A stretch of 34,913 nt of DNA from the NCBI GenBank assembly GCA_031281225.1, contig JAITFQ010000007.1, positions 1-34,913 on the forward strand, read 5' to 3'. Positions within the stretch are counted from its first letter, which is position 1; each line of letters begins with the position of its first letter. Below the pieces are notes generated by a model. The model saw only the letters and a list, made by a program, of their open reading frames with translations. It did no database searches and was not told the DNA's origin. Shown here piece by piece: positions 7,651-18,329 of this stretch. The stretch is from Chitinispirillales bacterium (GTDB lineage: Bacteria > Fibrobacterota > Chitinivibrionia > Chitinivibrionales > Chitinispirillaceae). Made by a program: the position numbers and the translations under genes.

Positions 7651-9314
7651 TTGAAGACTTCGTCCTCTTTTTTCTTCATTAATAACCGGCAGACCTTGTT
7701 TACCAGCTCGCTCCCGCTGAATGGCTTTACGATGAAATCGTTGGCGCCGCTGGCGAAGCATTTTTGGATTTCGTCCTCCTGTGCGCCGGCGGAGAAGAAT
7801 GCTATGGGAATGTTTTTTGTCTCTTCCTGAGAGCGCAGTATCCTGCATATTCTGTGGCCGTCGAGCCCCGGCAGTTGCGAGTCCATGAGAATTAGCGACG
7901 GTTTGTGGTTGAACGCGATGATAAGACCCTGCTCGCCGCTCTCGGCTACAAGTATGTCGAAAACGTTTTCTATAGTCGTGCTCGCTATTTCTGTGGATTC
8001 CCTGTCGGGGTCAATGAAGAGTATCACCGGCCTGTCCCTGTCCTCCTCCTCTTCCATATCCTCTATGCAGATTCCGTCGGTTTCCCTGATTCTGCTTTCC
8101 GAGATTTTTGATTCATCGTCGTCCCAACTGATCTCCGAGCGCAGGGGGAGGATTATGTGGAAGGCGCTTCCGGGGAACGTGTCTTTTTTTGTGCCTTCGC
8201 TCTCTACCCACACCCTTCCGCCGTGGCGTTCGACAATTCCCTTGACGATTGAAAGGCCTAGGCCGCTTCCGCTACCCATGAACTTTGTGGAGTCGGTAGA
8301 GTGGCGGGTGGCGCTGCCCACTTCGTAGAACGGGTCGAATATCGTTTTATGCTCGCTCTTGTCTATGCCGATGCCGCGGTCGGTTATGGTGATGTGGTAG
8401 TACTTGCCAGGCTTGACCTCTATGGCGGCCTCCACCGGCGAGCCGTCGGGAGAGTATTTTATTGCGTTATTCAGGAGGTTTGTGAACATTTGCAGCATTC
8501 TTATCTTGTCGCCGTAGAACCTGTGCTCTGCTCCGCAGACGTTTGTGCGGATGGTGATGCCGCGCTTGTCGGCGAGTTGGCCCAGTTCCTCGGCGCAGTC
8601 CCGCATGATCGCCGCGAGGTCGATGTTTTCGGGGCGCAGGCGCAGGCGGCCCTGCTCGATTTTTGTGACATCGAGAATGTTGTTCACCACCTTGTGAAGC
8701 CTGTCGGCTGCCCGGCTGATGCTCTCTATCATCCGAAAAACGTTGGGCTCGGCCTTGTCCCTCATGTTGTCGATAATGATGTCGGAGTATCCTTTGATAG
8801 AGGTAAGCGGCGTGTTGAGCTCGTGCGAGGCGATGCTTAAAAAGTTGGATTTGAGCTCGGAAACTTTTTTGAGCTCCGCGTTGGAGCGGGCGAGCTCGGA
8901 GTTCATTTTGGCCATCTCGACATTCTTCGCCTCAATTAGATCTGCCGCTGCCTGCTCCCGCGTTATGTCGCGTATCACGAGAGCGATGCACTCAGGGTAG
9001 GGTTCGATCTCATCTATGCAGAAAGAGTTGAGAAGGCATACTATGTCGGGGCGCCCCTGAAGTGAAAGCGCCAGTTTGTAATCGGTGACTTTTCCTTCGG
9101 TAATGGCCTTGATGATCGGGGCGGTGTTGAATTTTTTCCTCAGCTTGCCAGCCAGTTCGTTGAGCGTTTTTCCGATTATGTCCTCTTTGCCGACGGTAAA
9201 AAGATTCAGCACGTATTGATTGACGAATACGATGTTGGTGTCACGCTCCAAAATTAGTATCCCAATAGGCGTGTACTCAATAACGTGCGCTAGTAGATGT
9301 CCGTCCGCTTGCAT
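7647..9314 (-). CDS. Soluble hybrid sensor histidine kinase (PAS-HisKA-HATPase-REC)
   Basis: A 555-residue protein without membrane segments. An N-terminal PAS-like domain (about residues 1-125) is followed by a short coiled coil, then a HisKA dimerisation domain with the phospho-accepting H164 in SHELNTPLTSIKGYSD. The ATP-binding domain shows the N box (NLLNNAIKYS), G1 (DRGIGI), F box (FDPFY) and G2 (GSGLGLSIVKGI). An acidic linker (EDMEEEEDRDR) joins a C-terminal receiver domain with D478 in LMDSQLPG, the acidic FIDPD pocket and K530 in VKPFS. It probably senses a cytosolic signal and relays phosphate His to Asp; the output partner is not adjacent. A paired histidine phosphotransferase or regulator must lie elsewhere. 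Confidence 0.93.
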   Translation of the reverse strand: MQADGHLLAHVIEYTPIGILILERDTNIVFVNQYVLNLFTVGKEDIIGKTLNELAGKLRKKFNTAPIIKAITEGKVTDYKLALSLQGRPDIVCLLNSFCIDEIEPYPECIALVIRDITREQAAADLIEAKNVEMAKMNSELARSNAELKKVSELKSNFLSIASHELNTPLTSIKGYSDIIIDNMRDKAEPNVFRMIESISRAADRLHKVVNNILDVTKIEQGRLRLRPENIDLAAIMRDCAEELGQLADKRGITIRTNVCGAEHRFYGDKIRMLQMFTNLLNNAIKYSPDGSPVEAAIEVKPGKYYHITITDRGIGIDKSEHKTIFDPFYEVGSATRHSTDSTKFMGSGSGLGLSIVKGIVERHGGRVWVESEGTKKDTFPGSAFHIILPLRSEISWDDDESKISESRIRETDGICIEDMEEEEDRDRPVILFIDPDRESTEIASTTIENVFDILVAESGEQGLIIAFNHKPSLILMDSQLPGLDGHRICRILRSQEETKNIPIAFFSAGAQEDEIQKCFASGANDFIVKPFSGSELVNKVCRLLMKKKEDEVFK

Positions 9315-9354
9315 ATTTTTTTATCTCGTTTTAATTAATATTGACCGCTACTTC

Positions 9355-9363
9355 ATTATAACA
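9355..9363 (-). promoter_or_regulatory. Extended -10 element upstream of the hybrid kinase
   Basis: On the minus strand TGTTATAAT gives an extended -10 (TG-N-TATAAT) 41 bases upstream of the kinase ATG, in the short AT-rich gap after the beta-barrel gene. The -35 position is poor, as is common with extended -10 promoters. Confidence 0.45.
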
Positions 9364-9378
9364 TCCGGGCGGCGTTTT

Positions 9379-11307
9379 TTAAAGGATAAACCAGTTAATC
9401 CCCCACCTGAATGTCACTCCCGGCGAAAAATATCCCGGGACGTACGCTTGGCGCACGTTCAGAATGTTGTCTACCTTATAGAATAGCCTGAATGTTTTGA
9501 TGTGCGCGGTTACCTTGGCGTTCAAATCGTAGATGGGGGAGTTCCAGCCGTAGTGCCCCGCGAAGATGACTGGATCGCGCCCGCTCCAGTAGTCAAACCC
9601 GACCTCGGTTTCAAAAGTGTACGCCATGCCCCTCGGCTGCAAAAGGTATGAAAGGTGCGCAGACGCTTTGAGATACGGCTTGGCGTCGGTAATCATCGCT
9701 CTCGACAAAAGGGAGACTCCGCGGTAACGCGAGAACCACGGCGCTACGATGAACGTGTGGCCGGGCTGCTGGTAGGGCGGATGGCCGGGCCAGTAGCGAG
9801 CCTGGGAATGGTAATCAACCTCCGAGTGCCGCTGGTAGCCGAGCAGAAGCCCTAAATATTGCGACTGCATCTGCCACTGTGCCCCCATTATATGGTATTG
9901 ATCCGTTTCGATAAACAGGCTTGCCTGCATTCCGTCAGTTGGTATAAACTTAACGGAGGCTTCGGCTGTTCCCCCGCAGGCAAGTGCCGCCGAATCGGTA
10001 AAAATATCACAAATTCTGAGTCCGCAAGCCATGTCGAGGATAAAATTACCGATACCGCTCGAAATGTTGCGATTATAAAAGACGCCGGTTTCAATATCGG
10101 AATAAAACCGCTGTACGCCTGAAAAAAAATCAACGCTCCGCACCATCCCCTCAACCGAAAATCCAACATTGCTCGGCAGGGTGATGTCCGCGCCGATAAT
10201 AAAATTGTTTGACCTGCCCTCGTCGTTTCCGACGGACGTATCCGGCGTAAACACTGACTCAACGTTTTCGCTTATGAACGCGGTTTTGATATTGGCGTTT
10301 GACGACCGCACCGCCTTGTCGAGCAGCGACGCGTCGATCCGATATATTCGGCGATCAAGCTGTGCCCAGTGCAGTCTGTCCAATGCCGGCGCCGGGATGT
10401 TGAGAGCGTACTCGTTTTGCAGGCCGGCGTAGGAGAATGCCGTGTACAGTTTTGATGAATCCGCGTTCGTCCGCAAAAGCGAACCGCCGAGCACGCGCTC
10501 GTCGACGAGCGGGTTGTAGCCGTGATTCATTATCGTCGCCGTGTCGGCGTGGAAATTTCTGTAAAAATTGGCGACATCGTTGCGCTCGTGGTTGAAGCGC
10601 ATCCCCTCAAAGTAGCGGTAGTTTGAAAACAGGTTCAGCATCATGTTCGGGGCGAGCGGACGGGTCAGGCGCAGGTTCAGGGTGTTTTGCCTGAACACGC
10701 CGTTTTCCCAAAATATCAAAAGTTCCGGCATGGTCAGCGCGCCGGGGTAGGGCTCGTACAAGAAACCGTCTATCGGGTCAAGCGCGAAGCCGGCCGTTTG
10801 GACGGGGGATACCGGATCGCCGCCCCGAAACGGGCGCGACAAAAAAGAGGCGGACGGCGCCATTGACGGCTCCGTGACGGAGGTCAGGCGGCGGCTCGGT
10901 ACGACATTGCCGTAGGGTAGGAGGCGGTTCAGGCTGCTCGAAAGCGTGAGCGGTATTGATACGGATGTCAGCGACTTGTAGCGCATGATTTCCGGTACAT
11001 CCGCGCCGTCGCTGCGAAAAATGTCGGTTTCGGTAAAGCGCGACGGGTTGAGCGCCCTGGCGCTGTCGACGGGCGCTACAAAGTATACGGCGGCCCTTCG
11101 TTGTTTTAGTAACGTGTCAACGGCAATGGCGGCATTGTTTACGGCGGTATTGGCAGCAATCAGCGTATCAATGGCAACGGCGGTATCGTTTGCCTCGGCG
11201 CCGGTAACAGGTAGCGCGCCGGCGGTATACGTTATCTCATCATCGGCATACCCCGCGGATATTGCCAGCAAGACGACGGTCGTTATAAAAACAAAACTAG
11301 TCCGCAA
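9379..11307 (-). CDS. Probable outer-membrane beta-barrel protein (porin-like), unrecognised family
   Basis: The frame begins at a TTG directly after an in-frame TGA, with GAGAGGG six bases before it, so this start is well supported. The first ~21 residues form a signal peptide ([21 protein letters not shown]). Residues ~25-70 are a low-complexity Ala/Thr/Val/Asn region. The rest shows alternating amphipathic strands with many Tyr, Phe and Asn (for example LNLRLTRPLAPNMMLNLFSNYRYF) and ends in FRWGINWFIL, a strand-like terminus with hydrophobic last residues suited to BAM-mediated insertion. At 642 residues it could be a large porin or receptor; no TonB box or plug is evident. The gene overlaps the subtilase gene by 11 bases, so the two are co-expressed. 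Substrate unknown. Confidence 0.75.
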   Translation of the reverse strand: MRTSFVFITTVVLLAISAGYADDEITYTAGALPVTGAEANDTAVAIDTLIAANTAVNNAAIAVDTLLKQRRAAVYFVAPVDSARALNPSRFTETDIFRSDGADVPEIMRYKSLTSVSIPLTLSSSLNRLLPYGNVVPSRRLTSVTEPSMAPSASFLSRPFRGGDPVSPVQTAGFALDPIDGFLYEPYPGALTMPELLIFWENGVFRQNTLNLRLTRPLAPNMMLNLFSNYRYFEGMRFNHERNDVANFYRNFHADTATIMNHGYNPLVDERVLGGSLLRTNADSSKLYTAFSYAGLQNEYALNIPAPALDRLHWAQLDRRIYRIDASLLDKAVRSSNANIKTAFISENVESVFTPDTSVGNDEGRSNNFIIGADITLPSNVGFSVEGMVRSVDFFSGVQRFYSDIETGVFYNRNISSGIGNFILDMACGLRICDIFTDSAALACGGTAEASVKFIPTDGMQASLFIETDQYHIMGAQWQMQSQYLGLLLGYQRHSEVDYHSQARYWPGHPPYQQPGHTFIVAPWFSRYRGVSLLSRAMITDAKPYLKASAHLSYLLQPRGMAYTFETEVGFDYWSGRDPVIFAGHYGWNSPIYDLNAKVTAHIKTFRLFYKVDNILNVRQAYVPGYFSPGVTFRWGINWFIL

Positions 11308-13336
11308 TCACAACCCTCTCGCTGATCATAGCGTGCCCGTGCCGCACCGTTATAAAATACACGCCGGCCGCGACCCTTCTCGCGCCCCGACGGCAGTTCC
11401 AGATGAATTCCGCGCTGCCGTCGGGGCGCAGGCGCAACTGTTCTTCCCACACTTTTTTACCGGTTAGCGTGCGCACGGTCGCGACTGCCGGGGCGGAGAT
11501 GTCTGCGCCGGAGAACATATATTTTCCTCTAACGACGTTATTTCTTCTTACGACGCTCGGCAGCACTCTTAATCCGCCGTCGCGGTTTGTGTCTACGGTT
11601 ATGTTGTCCGTAAACGGAAGCGATCTTACGGTAAATGTTTTTACCTCGTTGTTTCTGAACGATATTTTTATTTCAATGGGCAGCGCGGAAGGCTGTATGT
11701 TATTGATAAGCAGATAACCGGTTTCGTCTACCGTATAGATGTTTGAGCCGGCCTTTACCACCGCTCCCGTGAGTGGTTTTCCCGTGCTATCGGCTATGTT
11801 AACAAATATTTCGTCATTTTGCATTACGGCTCTGAGTGCGTTTGGGATGCCGTGCCCGAACCTGCTGTCGAGGCCGCCGGTTTGGTTTGGCGCGAACGCG
11901 CATGAGGCGTAGAGCCGCTCGCGCGCTTCTTGCGCGCTTATGCCCGGATTTGCCTGCAATATCAGCGCGACTATCCCGCTGACTATCGGCGTGGAGAAAG
12001 ACGTGCCGTTTGCGTTTCGGTAGTTCGTGAGGTTTAGGCCGTGCCCGTCGTACGGGTCGGCGGTTTGCACCCCCGTGCCCGGCGCGACCACTTCCGGTTT
12101 CATGCGCCCGTCAAACGTCGGGCCGACGCCGCTGAACGATGAGAGCGAGCGGTTTCTGTCGACCGCGCCGACCGATACAACGCCCTCAACATCCGCGGGC
12201 GCCGAAAGGGTGCCTGGCCTGACGTTGCCGTAGTTGCCCATTGAGTTTACCACAATAATCCCGCGTGCGACCGCTCCGGCGGCGGCTCGCGATATGATAG
12301 TCGTTTTACCGTCCATGGCGGTGGAATCGTAGTCTTCGTTTGGATCGTCGAAGCCGCTTCTGTATCCGAGCGAACTTGAAATAATGTCGGCCCCAAGGCT
12401 GTCGGCCCATATCACCGCCGCCGCCCAGTTGTCTTCCTCTATCCTCGCCTCAATCGCGATATCCTCCGTGCGGGCAAGCGCGAAGTTCGCCCCCCACGCC
12501 GCGCCCATGTGAATTCCGGGGTGATATCCGGCGACAAGCGAAAGCGTTTGCGTTCCGTGCCTGTCGCTTTGATAGTGCCTGTGGTTGCGGTTGCTCACAA
12601 TCGAATCGTGATCGTGCACATCCGTCTTGCCGTCTACAAAATCATGCGTATACCGTACCGACCCGCTGTCTCCGGCGCGCGTGAGCGCGTGATGGTCGGT
12701 TCTGAACCCGCTGTCAAAAAACGCCATGAGCGCGCCGCTCCCCGGCTCGCCGAGTTTTTTTGCCCTCAGGTATTCGTGCGCAAGCGGGATATTGACCATA
12801 TCCATGTACCAGCCATAACCGCCGTAAGACGCCGCCGCCGTAGTTTTGCCAAGGGCGGGGCTATCAACGTTTCTCCTGATGTAAACTGCGACGGGGGAGA
12901 CCGACTTGACAAATGGAAGCGATGCAATTTCGTTCAGGCGTGATGAGTGCACGGAAAAACTTGCCGCGTTTTCCCACGCGAACGTATGGCGCAGCGCACC
13001 GCCGCGCCGTTCTATTTCCCGTATGTAATCGGGGCTGACGCGCCGTTCGCTTTCGCCTGCCCTGAAGTTGGCGCGCTGACGTCTTTGCATTGCCCGTTCG
13101 GATACGGTTACAATGTCGCCTCGTGCCGGGCGGTCGTTAAAAAACACCCAAACATTGCGGACGGTATCCCTCTCGGCGGCTTTGCGCAGGCTGGGGCTTA
13201 ATCTGTTTTCCGCCGTTGAGTGAATTGGGAATGACAGTATCAATGCAATTAACAGATATGACCACGCGGGTATGGCGGGCGGACGCTGTTCACCCCTACG
13301 GGTTTTTGTTTTTGTATTAATCTTCATGTGGTACAT
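11297..13336 (-). CDS. Exported subtilisin-like serine protease (S8) with C-terminal sorting-like tail
   Basis: Residues ~25-45 form the hydrophobic signal ([18 protein letters not shown]), preceded by an unusually long basic N-region. Residues ~50-155 look like an inhibitor-type propeptide. The catalytic triad is visible: Asp in MAFFDSGF, His in [11 protein letters not shown] and Ser in [11 protein letters not shown], with the oxyanion Asn near NSMGNYG. After the catalytic domain come a short carboxypeptidase-regulatory-like beta domain ([13 protein letters not shown] region) and a C-terminal segment from LPSVVRRNN to [12 protein letters not shown], resembling FlgD-Ig/type IX-like sorting tails. 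Starts at 13336 and 13327 (MKINTK) are both possible; neither has a strong ribosome site, and both overlap the rpoD 3' end, so expression is probably coupled to rpoD. Confidence 0.9.
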   Translation of the reverse strand: MYHMKINTKTKTRRGEQRPPAIPAWSYLLIALILSFPIHSTAENRLSPSLRKAAERDTVRNVWVFFNDRPARGDIVTVSERAMQRRQRANFRAGESERRVSPDYIREIERRGGALRHTFAWENAASFSVHSSRLNEIASLPFVKSVSPVAVYIRRNVDSPALGKTTAAASYGGYGWYMDMVNIPLAHEYLRAKKLGEPGSGALMAFFDSGFRTDHHALTRAGDSGSVRYTHDFVDGKTDVHDHDSIVSNRNHRHYQSDRHGTQTLSLVAGYHPGIHMGAAWGANFALARTEDIAIEARIEEDNWAAAVIWADSLGADIISSSLGYRSGFDDPNEDYDSTAMDGKTTIISRAAAGAVARGIIVVNSMGNYGNVRPGTLSAPADVEGVVSVGAVDRNRSLSSFSGVGPTFDGRMKPEVVAPGTGVQTADPYDGHGLNLTNYRNANGTSFSTPIVSGIVALILQANPGISAQEARERLYASCAFAPNQTGGLDSRFGHGIPNALRAVMQNDEIFVNIADSTGKPLTGAVVKAGSNIYTVDETGYLLINNIQPSALPIEIKISFRNNEVKTFTVRSLPFTDNITVDTNRDGGLRVLPSVVRRNNVVRGKYMFSGADISAPAVATVRTLTGKKVWEEQLRLRPDGSAEFIWNCRRGARRVAAGVYFITVRHGHAMISERVVIAD
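13277..13299 (-). repeat. Degenerate GTAGGGG-family palindrome inside the subtilase 5' coding region
   Basis: The minus strand reads GTAGGGGTGAACAGCGTCCGCCC, an imperfect version of the GTAGGGGCGg...cCGCCC palindromes found between genes elsewhere in this window. Here it is in frame and encodes part of the basic N-region before the signal peptide (RRGEQRPP). Confidence 0.55.
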
Positions 13337-14861
13337 CCGCTAGTGTTTCGGATCGTTCTTCCCGCCAGGCAAGCAGTTGCTTAATCCTGCTTGGGTGTTT
13401 TAATTTGCTTAGCGCTTTCGTTTCAATCTGCCGCACGCGTTCGCGGCTTATGTTGAATGTTTCGCCTATCTCCTTGAGCGTTTTTATCCTTCCGTCGTCG
13501 AGCCCGAAACGCATCATCAAAATCTCCCTCTCCTTTTCGGCGAGCGAGCCAAGCACCTGTTTTATCTGTTCCCGCAGGTGCAGGAGCGACATTTTTTGCG
13601 TGGGGTCTACTACTGTTGAGTCCTCTATGTATTCGCCTACCGTCACGCCGCTGTCGCCGCCCACTTCCATGTCGAGCGATATGGGGTCGAGAGAATGCTC
13701 AAGCGCTTGCTGTACTTTTGACGCGGGGCAGCCGAGCGTATCGGCAATCTCCTGGCATGAGGGCTCGTAGCCGTATTCAATGACCCATTTGTGGCACAGT
13801 TTGGTGACCTTGTTCAGGAACTCCATTGTGTTGGCGGGTATGCGTATTGCTTTCGACTTGTCGCTTATCGCGCGCAAGATCGCTTGGCGTATCCACCACG
13901 TGGCATACGTTGAAAATTTGTACCCTTTGCGGTAGTCGAAATTCTCCACGGCTTTTATCAGCCCACGGTTGCCCTCCTGTATGAGGTCTATGATCTCCAT
14001 CCCGCGCGAGGTGTATTTTTTGGCGATGCTCACCACGAGGCGCACATTCGCCTCAATCACTGCGCACTTTGCCCGGTTGCGCATCTCCTCCCAACGGGTG
14101 AACGCCTCAACATCCGTCCGGCGTTCCGCGGTTATGAGCGATTCCTTGTGGCTGTCGAGGATGTTTTCGATCTGCTTGGCGTTCAGTTTCATCCCTTTGC
14201 ACAAAGCTACGATTTCGTCCCAAAGCGTCTGTATATTTTTTACATCTGCTGGATCGCCCGCCTTTTCCATTGTGTCTATGGCGCTGTGCTTTTTCTTTAC
14301 GATAGAAAGTGTTCGGAGAAATTCGTTGCTTTTTTTTGCCAGGTCTACCGTTTCCCGCGCCGTCTCTTCGTTTTCGTCTATCCTCAGTGCGTCGGCGCAT
14401 TCGATTTTGCCGTCTTTGAGTTCGTCTCCTAAATTGTAGAGGCTCTCAAGCGCGCCGCGTGAGCGGAAAGCGATCTCAAAAAGTTTTCCCTGCGCGAGTT
14501 CCATGCGCATAGCGTATTCGGTTTCCTGCCCTTTGGAAAGGAGCGGAACTTTGCCGACGCTGTTGAGGTATGCCCATGTCGGGTCGGTATATTGGGGCAT
14601 GACCCTGTATTGCGTGGCGAGCCGTCTGGATTTGCGTTCGTAGAGCGTGGCGGTTCTTTCTCTGACGAAAATGTTAACGGTGATATCCTCACGCTCAAGG
14701 ATACCCTTAATGCGCCCGATATCGTCTACATCCGCGGCGGCGTCTTTGATCTGCGCCTCGGTGACAAAGCCCTGCAAGTTCGCGAGCTTGCGCAGCCGCG
14801 ATACGGCCCTGTCGGCGGGCGGATTGTCCGCAACATTTTTTTTCTCTTTTTTCGTCATCAT
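13317..14861 (-). CDS. rpoD: Primary RNA polymerase sigma factor (sigma-70, RpoD)
   Basis: Housekeeping sigma factor directing RNA polymerase to -35/-10 promoters. The ATG at 14861 (514 residues) is preferred over the TTG at 14897 because it overlaps the dnaG stop codon. A region 1.1-like N-terminal domain (about residues 10-75) and region 1.2 ([19 protein letters not shown]) are followed by a moderate non-conserved insert, region 2 ([45 protein letters not shown]), region 3 (CQEIADTLG) and region 4 ([19 protein letters not shown], the -35-reading helix-turn-helix). It sits in the classic dnaG-rpoD order. TTGCAT/TATAYT promoters in the window match this type of sigma factor. Confidence 0.97.
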   Translation of the reverse strand: MMTKKEKKNVADNPPADRAVSRLRKLANLQGFVTEAQIKDAAADVDDIGRIKGILEREDITVNIFVRERTATLYERKSRRLATQYRVMPQYTDPTWAYLNSVGKVPLLSKGQETEYAMRMELAQGKLFEIAFRSRGALESLYNLGDELKDGKIECADALRIDENEETARETVDLAKKSNEFLRTLSIVKKKHSAIDTMEKAGDPADVKNIQTLWDEIVALCKGMKLNAKQIENILDSHKESLITAERRTDVEAFTRWEEMRNRAKCAVIEANVRLVVSIAKKYTSRGMEIIDLIQEGNRGLIKAVENFDYRKGYKFSTYATWWIRQAILRAISDKSKAIRIPANTMEFLNKVTKLCHKWVIEYGYEPSCQEIADTLGCPASKVQQALEHSLDPISLDMEVGGDSGVTVGEYIEDSTVVDPTQKMSLLHLREQIKQVLGSLAEKEREILMMRFGLDDGRIKTLKEIGETFNISRERVRQIETKALSKLKHPSRIKQLLAWREERSETLADVPHED

Positions 14862-16711
14862 TCTCGCAAATCCAGCTCTTTCAATTGCTCCGCGCAATCT
14901 TTTAATTCTTCCATAAGCCGCCCTTTTTCCGGCTCATGACCCTCTTTGAGTTTTTCCCGCAACCCGGCCATACGCGCCTTAAGGTGCTTCCGCTGCAGAA
15001 GCATTATCTTCTGCACCAGCTCCTCTTCAATGTTCTCCAGGGGCGTAGGCTTGACGGCCAGCATGGAGATCAGGCGCCCGATTTCGGAATCGTTGCTAAC
15101 AACGTCCGGCAGAGCGCTGAGGCCGCCTTTTTGGGCATACGTATCCAATATAATAGAATATACATTAGCGGACAGGGCATCTGTGAGAATTTTGGGAGAA
15201 ATATACTGCTTCGCCTGAACGATAAGTTCCGGGGCAGTCAAAAGTATTCTCAAAAAACTCTCTTCAAGCGCCCCCAAAACGTTTCTTTTGCCAGGCGCGG
15301 CGCTTCCCGCGGTTTCGTAATTTTCGTAATTGCCGTTTGACGAACGGGGCGGGCCGCCTCTTCTGAACCTCTCTGTGATGTGCTGCCTGTCGACCTGCAA
15401 CCGCTGCGCGAGCCGCGCCAGAAAATCATCGCGCACTATCGAATCGGTCAGCGCCCGCGCGTAAGGGATGAGTTCGTCCGCAGCCTTGCTCTTGCCGTGC
15501 GGCGAACCACCATATTCTAATACGAGTTTGTCAATCAAAAAGTCAGCGCCCGCCTTTGCCGCCGCCGAAAGCTCCAAAAACGCCGCCGCCCCCTCCCTCT
15601 TGACAAACGTATCGGGGTCGTCGCCCGCGGGGAGCGTGAGGATCAAGGCCTCCACGTTAAATGGCGCGAGCACAAAAACCGCCCGCTGCGCCGCTGCGAG
15701 CCCAGCGCGGTCGCTGTCAAACACGAGCACCGCTCTGGACGCGAACCGCTTTATCAAATGGGCGTGTTCCTCCGTAAACGCCGTACCGGAAACCGCCGCG
15801 ATGTTGCCGATCCCGTTTTGATAGAGCGTCAAATAATCCATGTACCCCTCGACAATCAGAAGACGCCCCGTGTCGCGGATACCCTGCCGTGCCTTGTGCA
15901 GTCCGTAAAGCACGCGGCTCTTGTGATAGAGCGCCGTTTCGGGCGAGTTCAGATATTTCGGCTGCGCGTCCGCCTCAAGCCCGCGCCCCGCGAAAGCGAC
16001 GACGCGCCCCCCCAGGTCGTGCAGCGGGAATATTATCCTGTCCCTGAAGCGATCGTAAACCGCGCCGCCGTCCTTACTGACCGCAAGCCCGCACTCAATG
16101 ATTTTTGATTGAGAGACCCCCTTTCCCTGCAAATAATCGCAAAGATTCGACCACCCCGCCGGCGCGTAGCCCAGCCCGAACTCTTTTACCGTTTCCGGTT
16201 TAAGTTCCCTTGATCTAAAATAGTCGACAGCCTGTTGGTGGTTTTTGATGTTCCCGTAAAAAAACTTCGCCGCTTCGTTATGTATTGACAATAGCTCCGT
16301 CTTTGTGGTGTGAGGGGTTTGGATTGTGGAGTTTGGGGCGTGCGGGGATGATTGCGCATTATCGTCAAAGCGTCCGCCGTCGTCAAACCGGCCGTCCCCG
16401 CGCCCGCGCTGTTTGGTCTCAATCCGCACGCCGGCCTCTTCCGCCAGCATCTCAAGCGCCTCGCGAAACCCAATCCCCTCAATCTCCTGCAAGAAATGAA
16501 AAACATCTCCCCCCTTCCCGCATCCGAAGCAATAAAAAACCCCTTTCGCAGGATTAACCGTAAACGATGGCGTCTTCTCCTTGTGAAACGGGCAAAGCCC
16601 CAGCATCGTCTGCCCGCGCCCCTTGAGCCCGACGTAACGCCCGATAACCGCGGCGATGTCCGTCCGCGTCCGAACCTGCTCTTTCATATTATCATTAAAT
16701 GTATGATTCAT
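14858..16711 (-). CDS. dnaG: DNA primase
   Basis: Synthesises RNA primers for chromosome replication. The CHC2 zinc-binding domain is at the N-terminus with ligands C40, H43 (CPFH), C61 and C64 (CFGC). The Toprim catalytic domain follows, with the acidic motifs VEGYMD and FDSDRAG for metal binding. The C-terminal helicase-binding region is divergent, as usual. Length 617 residues is normal. The start at 16711 puts 17 residues ahead of the conserved [10 protein letters not shown], as in other primases; the internal ATG at 16687 would leave only nine. No Shine-Dalgarno is visible. It is first in the operon dnaG-rpoD-subtilase-barrel; rpsU, often first in this operon, is not present. Confidence 0.97.
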   Translation of the reverse strand: MNHTFNDNMKEQVRTRTDIAAVIGRYVGLKGRGQTMLGLCPFHKEKTPSFTVNPAKGVFYCFGCGKGGDVFHFLQEIEGIGFREALEMLAEEAGVRIETKQRGRGDGRFDDGGRFDDNAQSSPHAPNSTIQTPHTTKTELLSIHNEAAKFFYGNIKNHQQAVDYFRSRELKPETVKEFGLGYAPAGWSNLCDYLQGKGVSQSKIIECGLAVSKDGGAVYDRFRDRIIFPLHDLGGRVVAFAGRGLEADAQPKYLNSPETALYHKSRVLYGLHKARQGIRDTGRLLIVEGYMDYLTLYQNGIGNIAAVSGTAFTEEHAHLIKRFASRAVLVFDSDRAGLAAAQRAVFVLAPFNVEALILTLPAGDDPDTFVKREGAAAFLELSAAAKAGADFLIDKLVLEYGGSPHGKSKAADELIPYARALTDSIVRDDFLARLAQRLQVDRQHITERFRRGGPPRSSNGNYENYETAGSAAPGKRNVLGALEESFLRILLTAPELIVQAKQYISPKILTDALSANVYSIILDTYAQKGGLSALPDVVSNDSEIGRLISMLAVKPTPLENIEEELVQKIMLLQRKHLKARMAGLREKLKEGHEPEKGRLMEELKDCAEQLKELDLRE

Positions 16712-16804
16712 AAATATATTATCCCAAATTCATAAAATATAATAACATCCCGCCCCACCCGTAATTTATTTTTATATAACCTTATTTCCCATGAGAGGCA
16801 GGCC
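16712..16804. promoter_or_regulatory. AT-rich divergent intergenic region between dnaG and ptsN
   Basis: This 93-base gap separates divergent genes and must hold both start sites. On the plus strand TATAAT occurs at 16738-16743, and on the minus strand GATAAT/TTATTATAT motifs lie 20-45 bases before dnaG, but no convincing -35 partner can be fixed for either. The plus-strand gene has a good ribosome site, GAGAGG at 16793. Confidence 0.4.
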
Positions 16805-17284
16805 ATGGTAGTAATGGGCAAACTGATGGAAAACATATCCGGTCTCATCGACCCGCGCTGTGTCCGTCTCGAACTCGGAGCCGGCAGGAAGCAGGAAGCC
16901 GTCGAAGAACTCCTGCGCCTCCTTTCCGACGCCGGCAAGATCGACAATGTCGACCGCTGCTTGAGCGAGATCATGGAGCGCGAGCGGGTATCCTCGACTG
17001 GTGTGGGCGGCGGCATGGCCATCCCGCACCGCCTGATAGCCGGCGTAGGCGAGATTATGATGGCCGTAGGGCGCAAAACCAAGGGGATTCCGTTCGATTC
17101 CATAGACGGCAAGCCCGCGCATTTAATATTTTTGATTATAGGCCCGCAAGGCCGTAACAGCGAGTATCTGAAAGTTTTGAGCACGCTCTCGCGCCACCTG
17201 AACGACAGAGGATTTTTTGACGCGCTGATGAAAGCCAAAACGCCGGACGAAATAATAGAACTGTTTAAAGAGAGAGAACGTTAA
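16805..17284 (+). CDS. ptsN: PTS EIIA domain protein, nitrogen-regulatory type (PtsN-like)
   Basis: A stand-alone fructose/nitrogen-type EIIA domain of 159 residues. The phospho-accepting histidine is H75 in VGGGMAIPHRLIAG, and the family segment RERVSSTGVG precedes it. Such proteins take phosphate from NPr/HPr and act as regulators rather than sugar transporters. GAGAGG lies 6 bases before the ATG. The stop is 31 bases before floA, so the two are probably co-transcribed; no transporter EIIB/EIIC gene is nearby, supporting a regulatory role. The exact regulatory target cannot be read from the sequence. Confidence 0.88.
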   Translation: MVVMGKLMENISGLIDPRCVRLELGAGRKQEAVEELLRLLSDAGKIDNVDRCLSEIMERERVSSTGVGGGMAIPHRLIAGVGEIMMAVGRKTKGIPFDSIDGKPAHLIFLIIGPQGRNSEYLKVLSTLSRHLNDRGFFDALMKAKTPDEIIELFKERER

Positions 17285-17315
17285 CTTTTATACAAATTTT
17301 CAAAAGGAGTAACTC

Positions 17316-18305
17316 ATGGGCGGTTTATCGTCAATACTGACAGTATTACTCGTAGTCCTCGCCATAGGCGCGTTCGTAGTCTTCTACTTCGTCGGCTCCG
17401 CCATCCAGCTTTGGATGCAGGCGATTTTTTCCGGCACCCGCGTAAGCCTTTTGAGCATCGTCTTCATGCGCTTCCGCAAAGTTTCGCCCAAACTCATAGT
17501 CGAGGCCAAGATCATGGCGGTTAAGGCCGGTATCGAGATTTCGACCGACGAGCTTGAGTCCCACTTCCTCGCCGGCGGCAACGTGCTCCGTGTCGTGCAG
17601 GCGCTCATCGCCGCCGACAAGGCCAACATCCCGCTCGCGTTCAAGCGCGCGGCGGCCATAGACCTCGCGGGCCGCGATGTCCGTCAGGCGGTGCAGATGA
17701 GCGTCAACCCCAAGGTGATCGAAACCCCAAAAGTCTCCGCGATAGCGAAAGACGGCATCCAGCTCATGGCGCTCACGCGGGTTACCGTGCGGGCAAACAT
17801 AGACAGGTTAGTCGGCGGCGCGGGGGAGGAGACGGTTTTGGCCCGCGTAGGGGAGGGGATAGTATCTACCATAGGTTCCGCGAGATCGCACAAGGACGTA
17901 CTCGAAAATCCCGACACGATATCCAAGCGCGTGCTTGAAAAAGGGCTCGACTCGGGCACTGCGTTTGAGATTTTGTCCATCGACATAGCCGACGTCGATG
18001 TAGGCGAGAACATCGGCGCGAACCTTGAAACCGACCGTGCCGAGGCCGACAAAAAGATCGCCCAGGCCAAGGCCGAGGAGCGCCGCGCGATGGCTATCGC
18101 CGCCGAGCAGGAGATGAAGGCGAGAGTCCAGGAGATGCGCGCCAAGGTAGTAGAAGCCGAAGCGCTGGTCCCGCAGGCTATGGCCGAGGCTTTCAGAAGC
18201 GGGAATTTGGGTGTAATGGATTACTACAAAATGAAAAACGTCGTTGCCGACACGCACATGCGCGAATCGATCGGCGGTGCCGGCCAAGGCCCGCAGAAGG
18301 CATAG
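17316..18305 (+). CDS. floA: Flotillin-like protein FloA (UPF0365)
   Basis: Membrane scaffold protein of the SPFH/flotillin-like UPF0365 family, linked in Bacillus to functional membrane microdomains. An N-terminal hydrophobic segment (residues ~5-30) anchors it. The conserved middle includes [36 protein letters not shown] and [17 protein letters not shown], followed by a long Ala/Glu/Lys coiled coil ([25 protein letters not shown]). Length 329 residues is standard. AAAGGAG precedes the ATG. The usual NfeD-type partner gene is not next to it; a small membrane protein gene follows instead. Confidence 0.96.
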   Translation: MGGLSSILTVLLVVLAIGAFVVFYFVGSAIQLWMQAIFSGTRVSLLSIVFMRFRKVSPKLIVEAKIMAVKAGIEISTDELESHFLAGGNVLRVVQALIAADKANIPLAFKRAAAIDLAGRDVRQAVQMSVNPKVIETPKVSAIAKDGIQLMALTRVTVRANIDRLVGGAGEETVLARVGEGIVSTIGSARSHKDVLENPDTISKRVLEKGLDSGTAFEILSIDIADVDVGENIGANLETDRAEADKKIAQAKAEERRAMAIAAEQEMKARVQEMRAKVVEAEALVPQAMAEAFRSGNLGVMDYYKMKNVVADTHMRESIGGAGQGPQKA

Positions 18306-18329
18306 TTTATATAAACGCGACAATATTCC

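Noticed and set aside
14858-14897. TTG start for RpoD upstream of the dnaG stop
   Set aside because: It would overlap dnaG by 40 bases; the ATG at 14861 overlapping the dnaG stop codon gives the normal arrangement.
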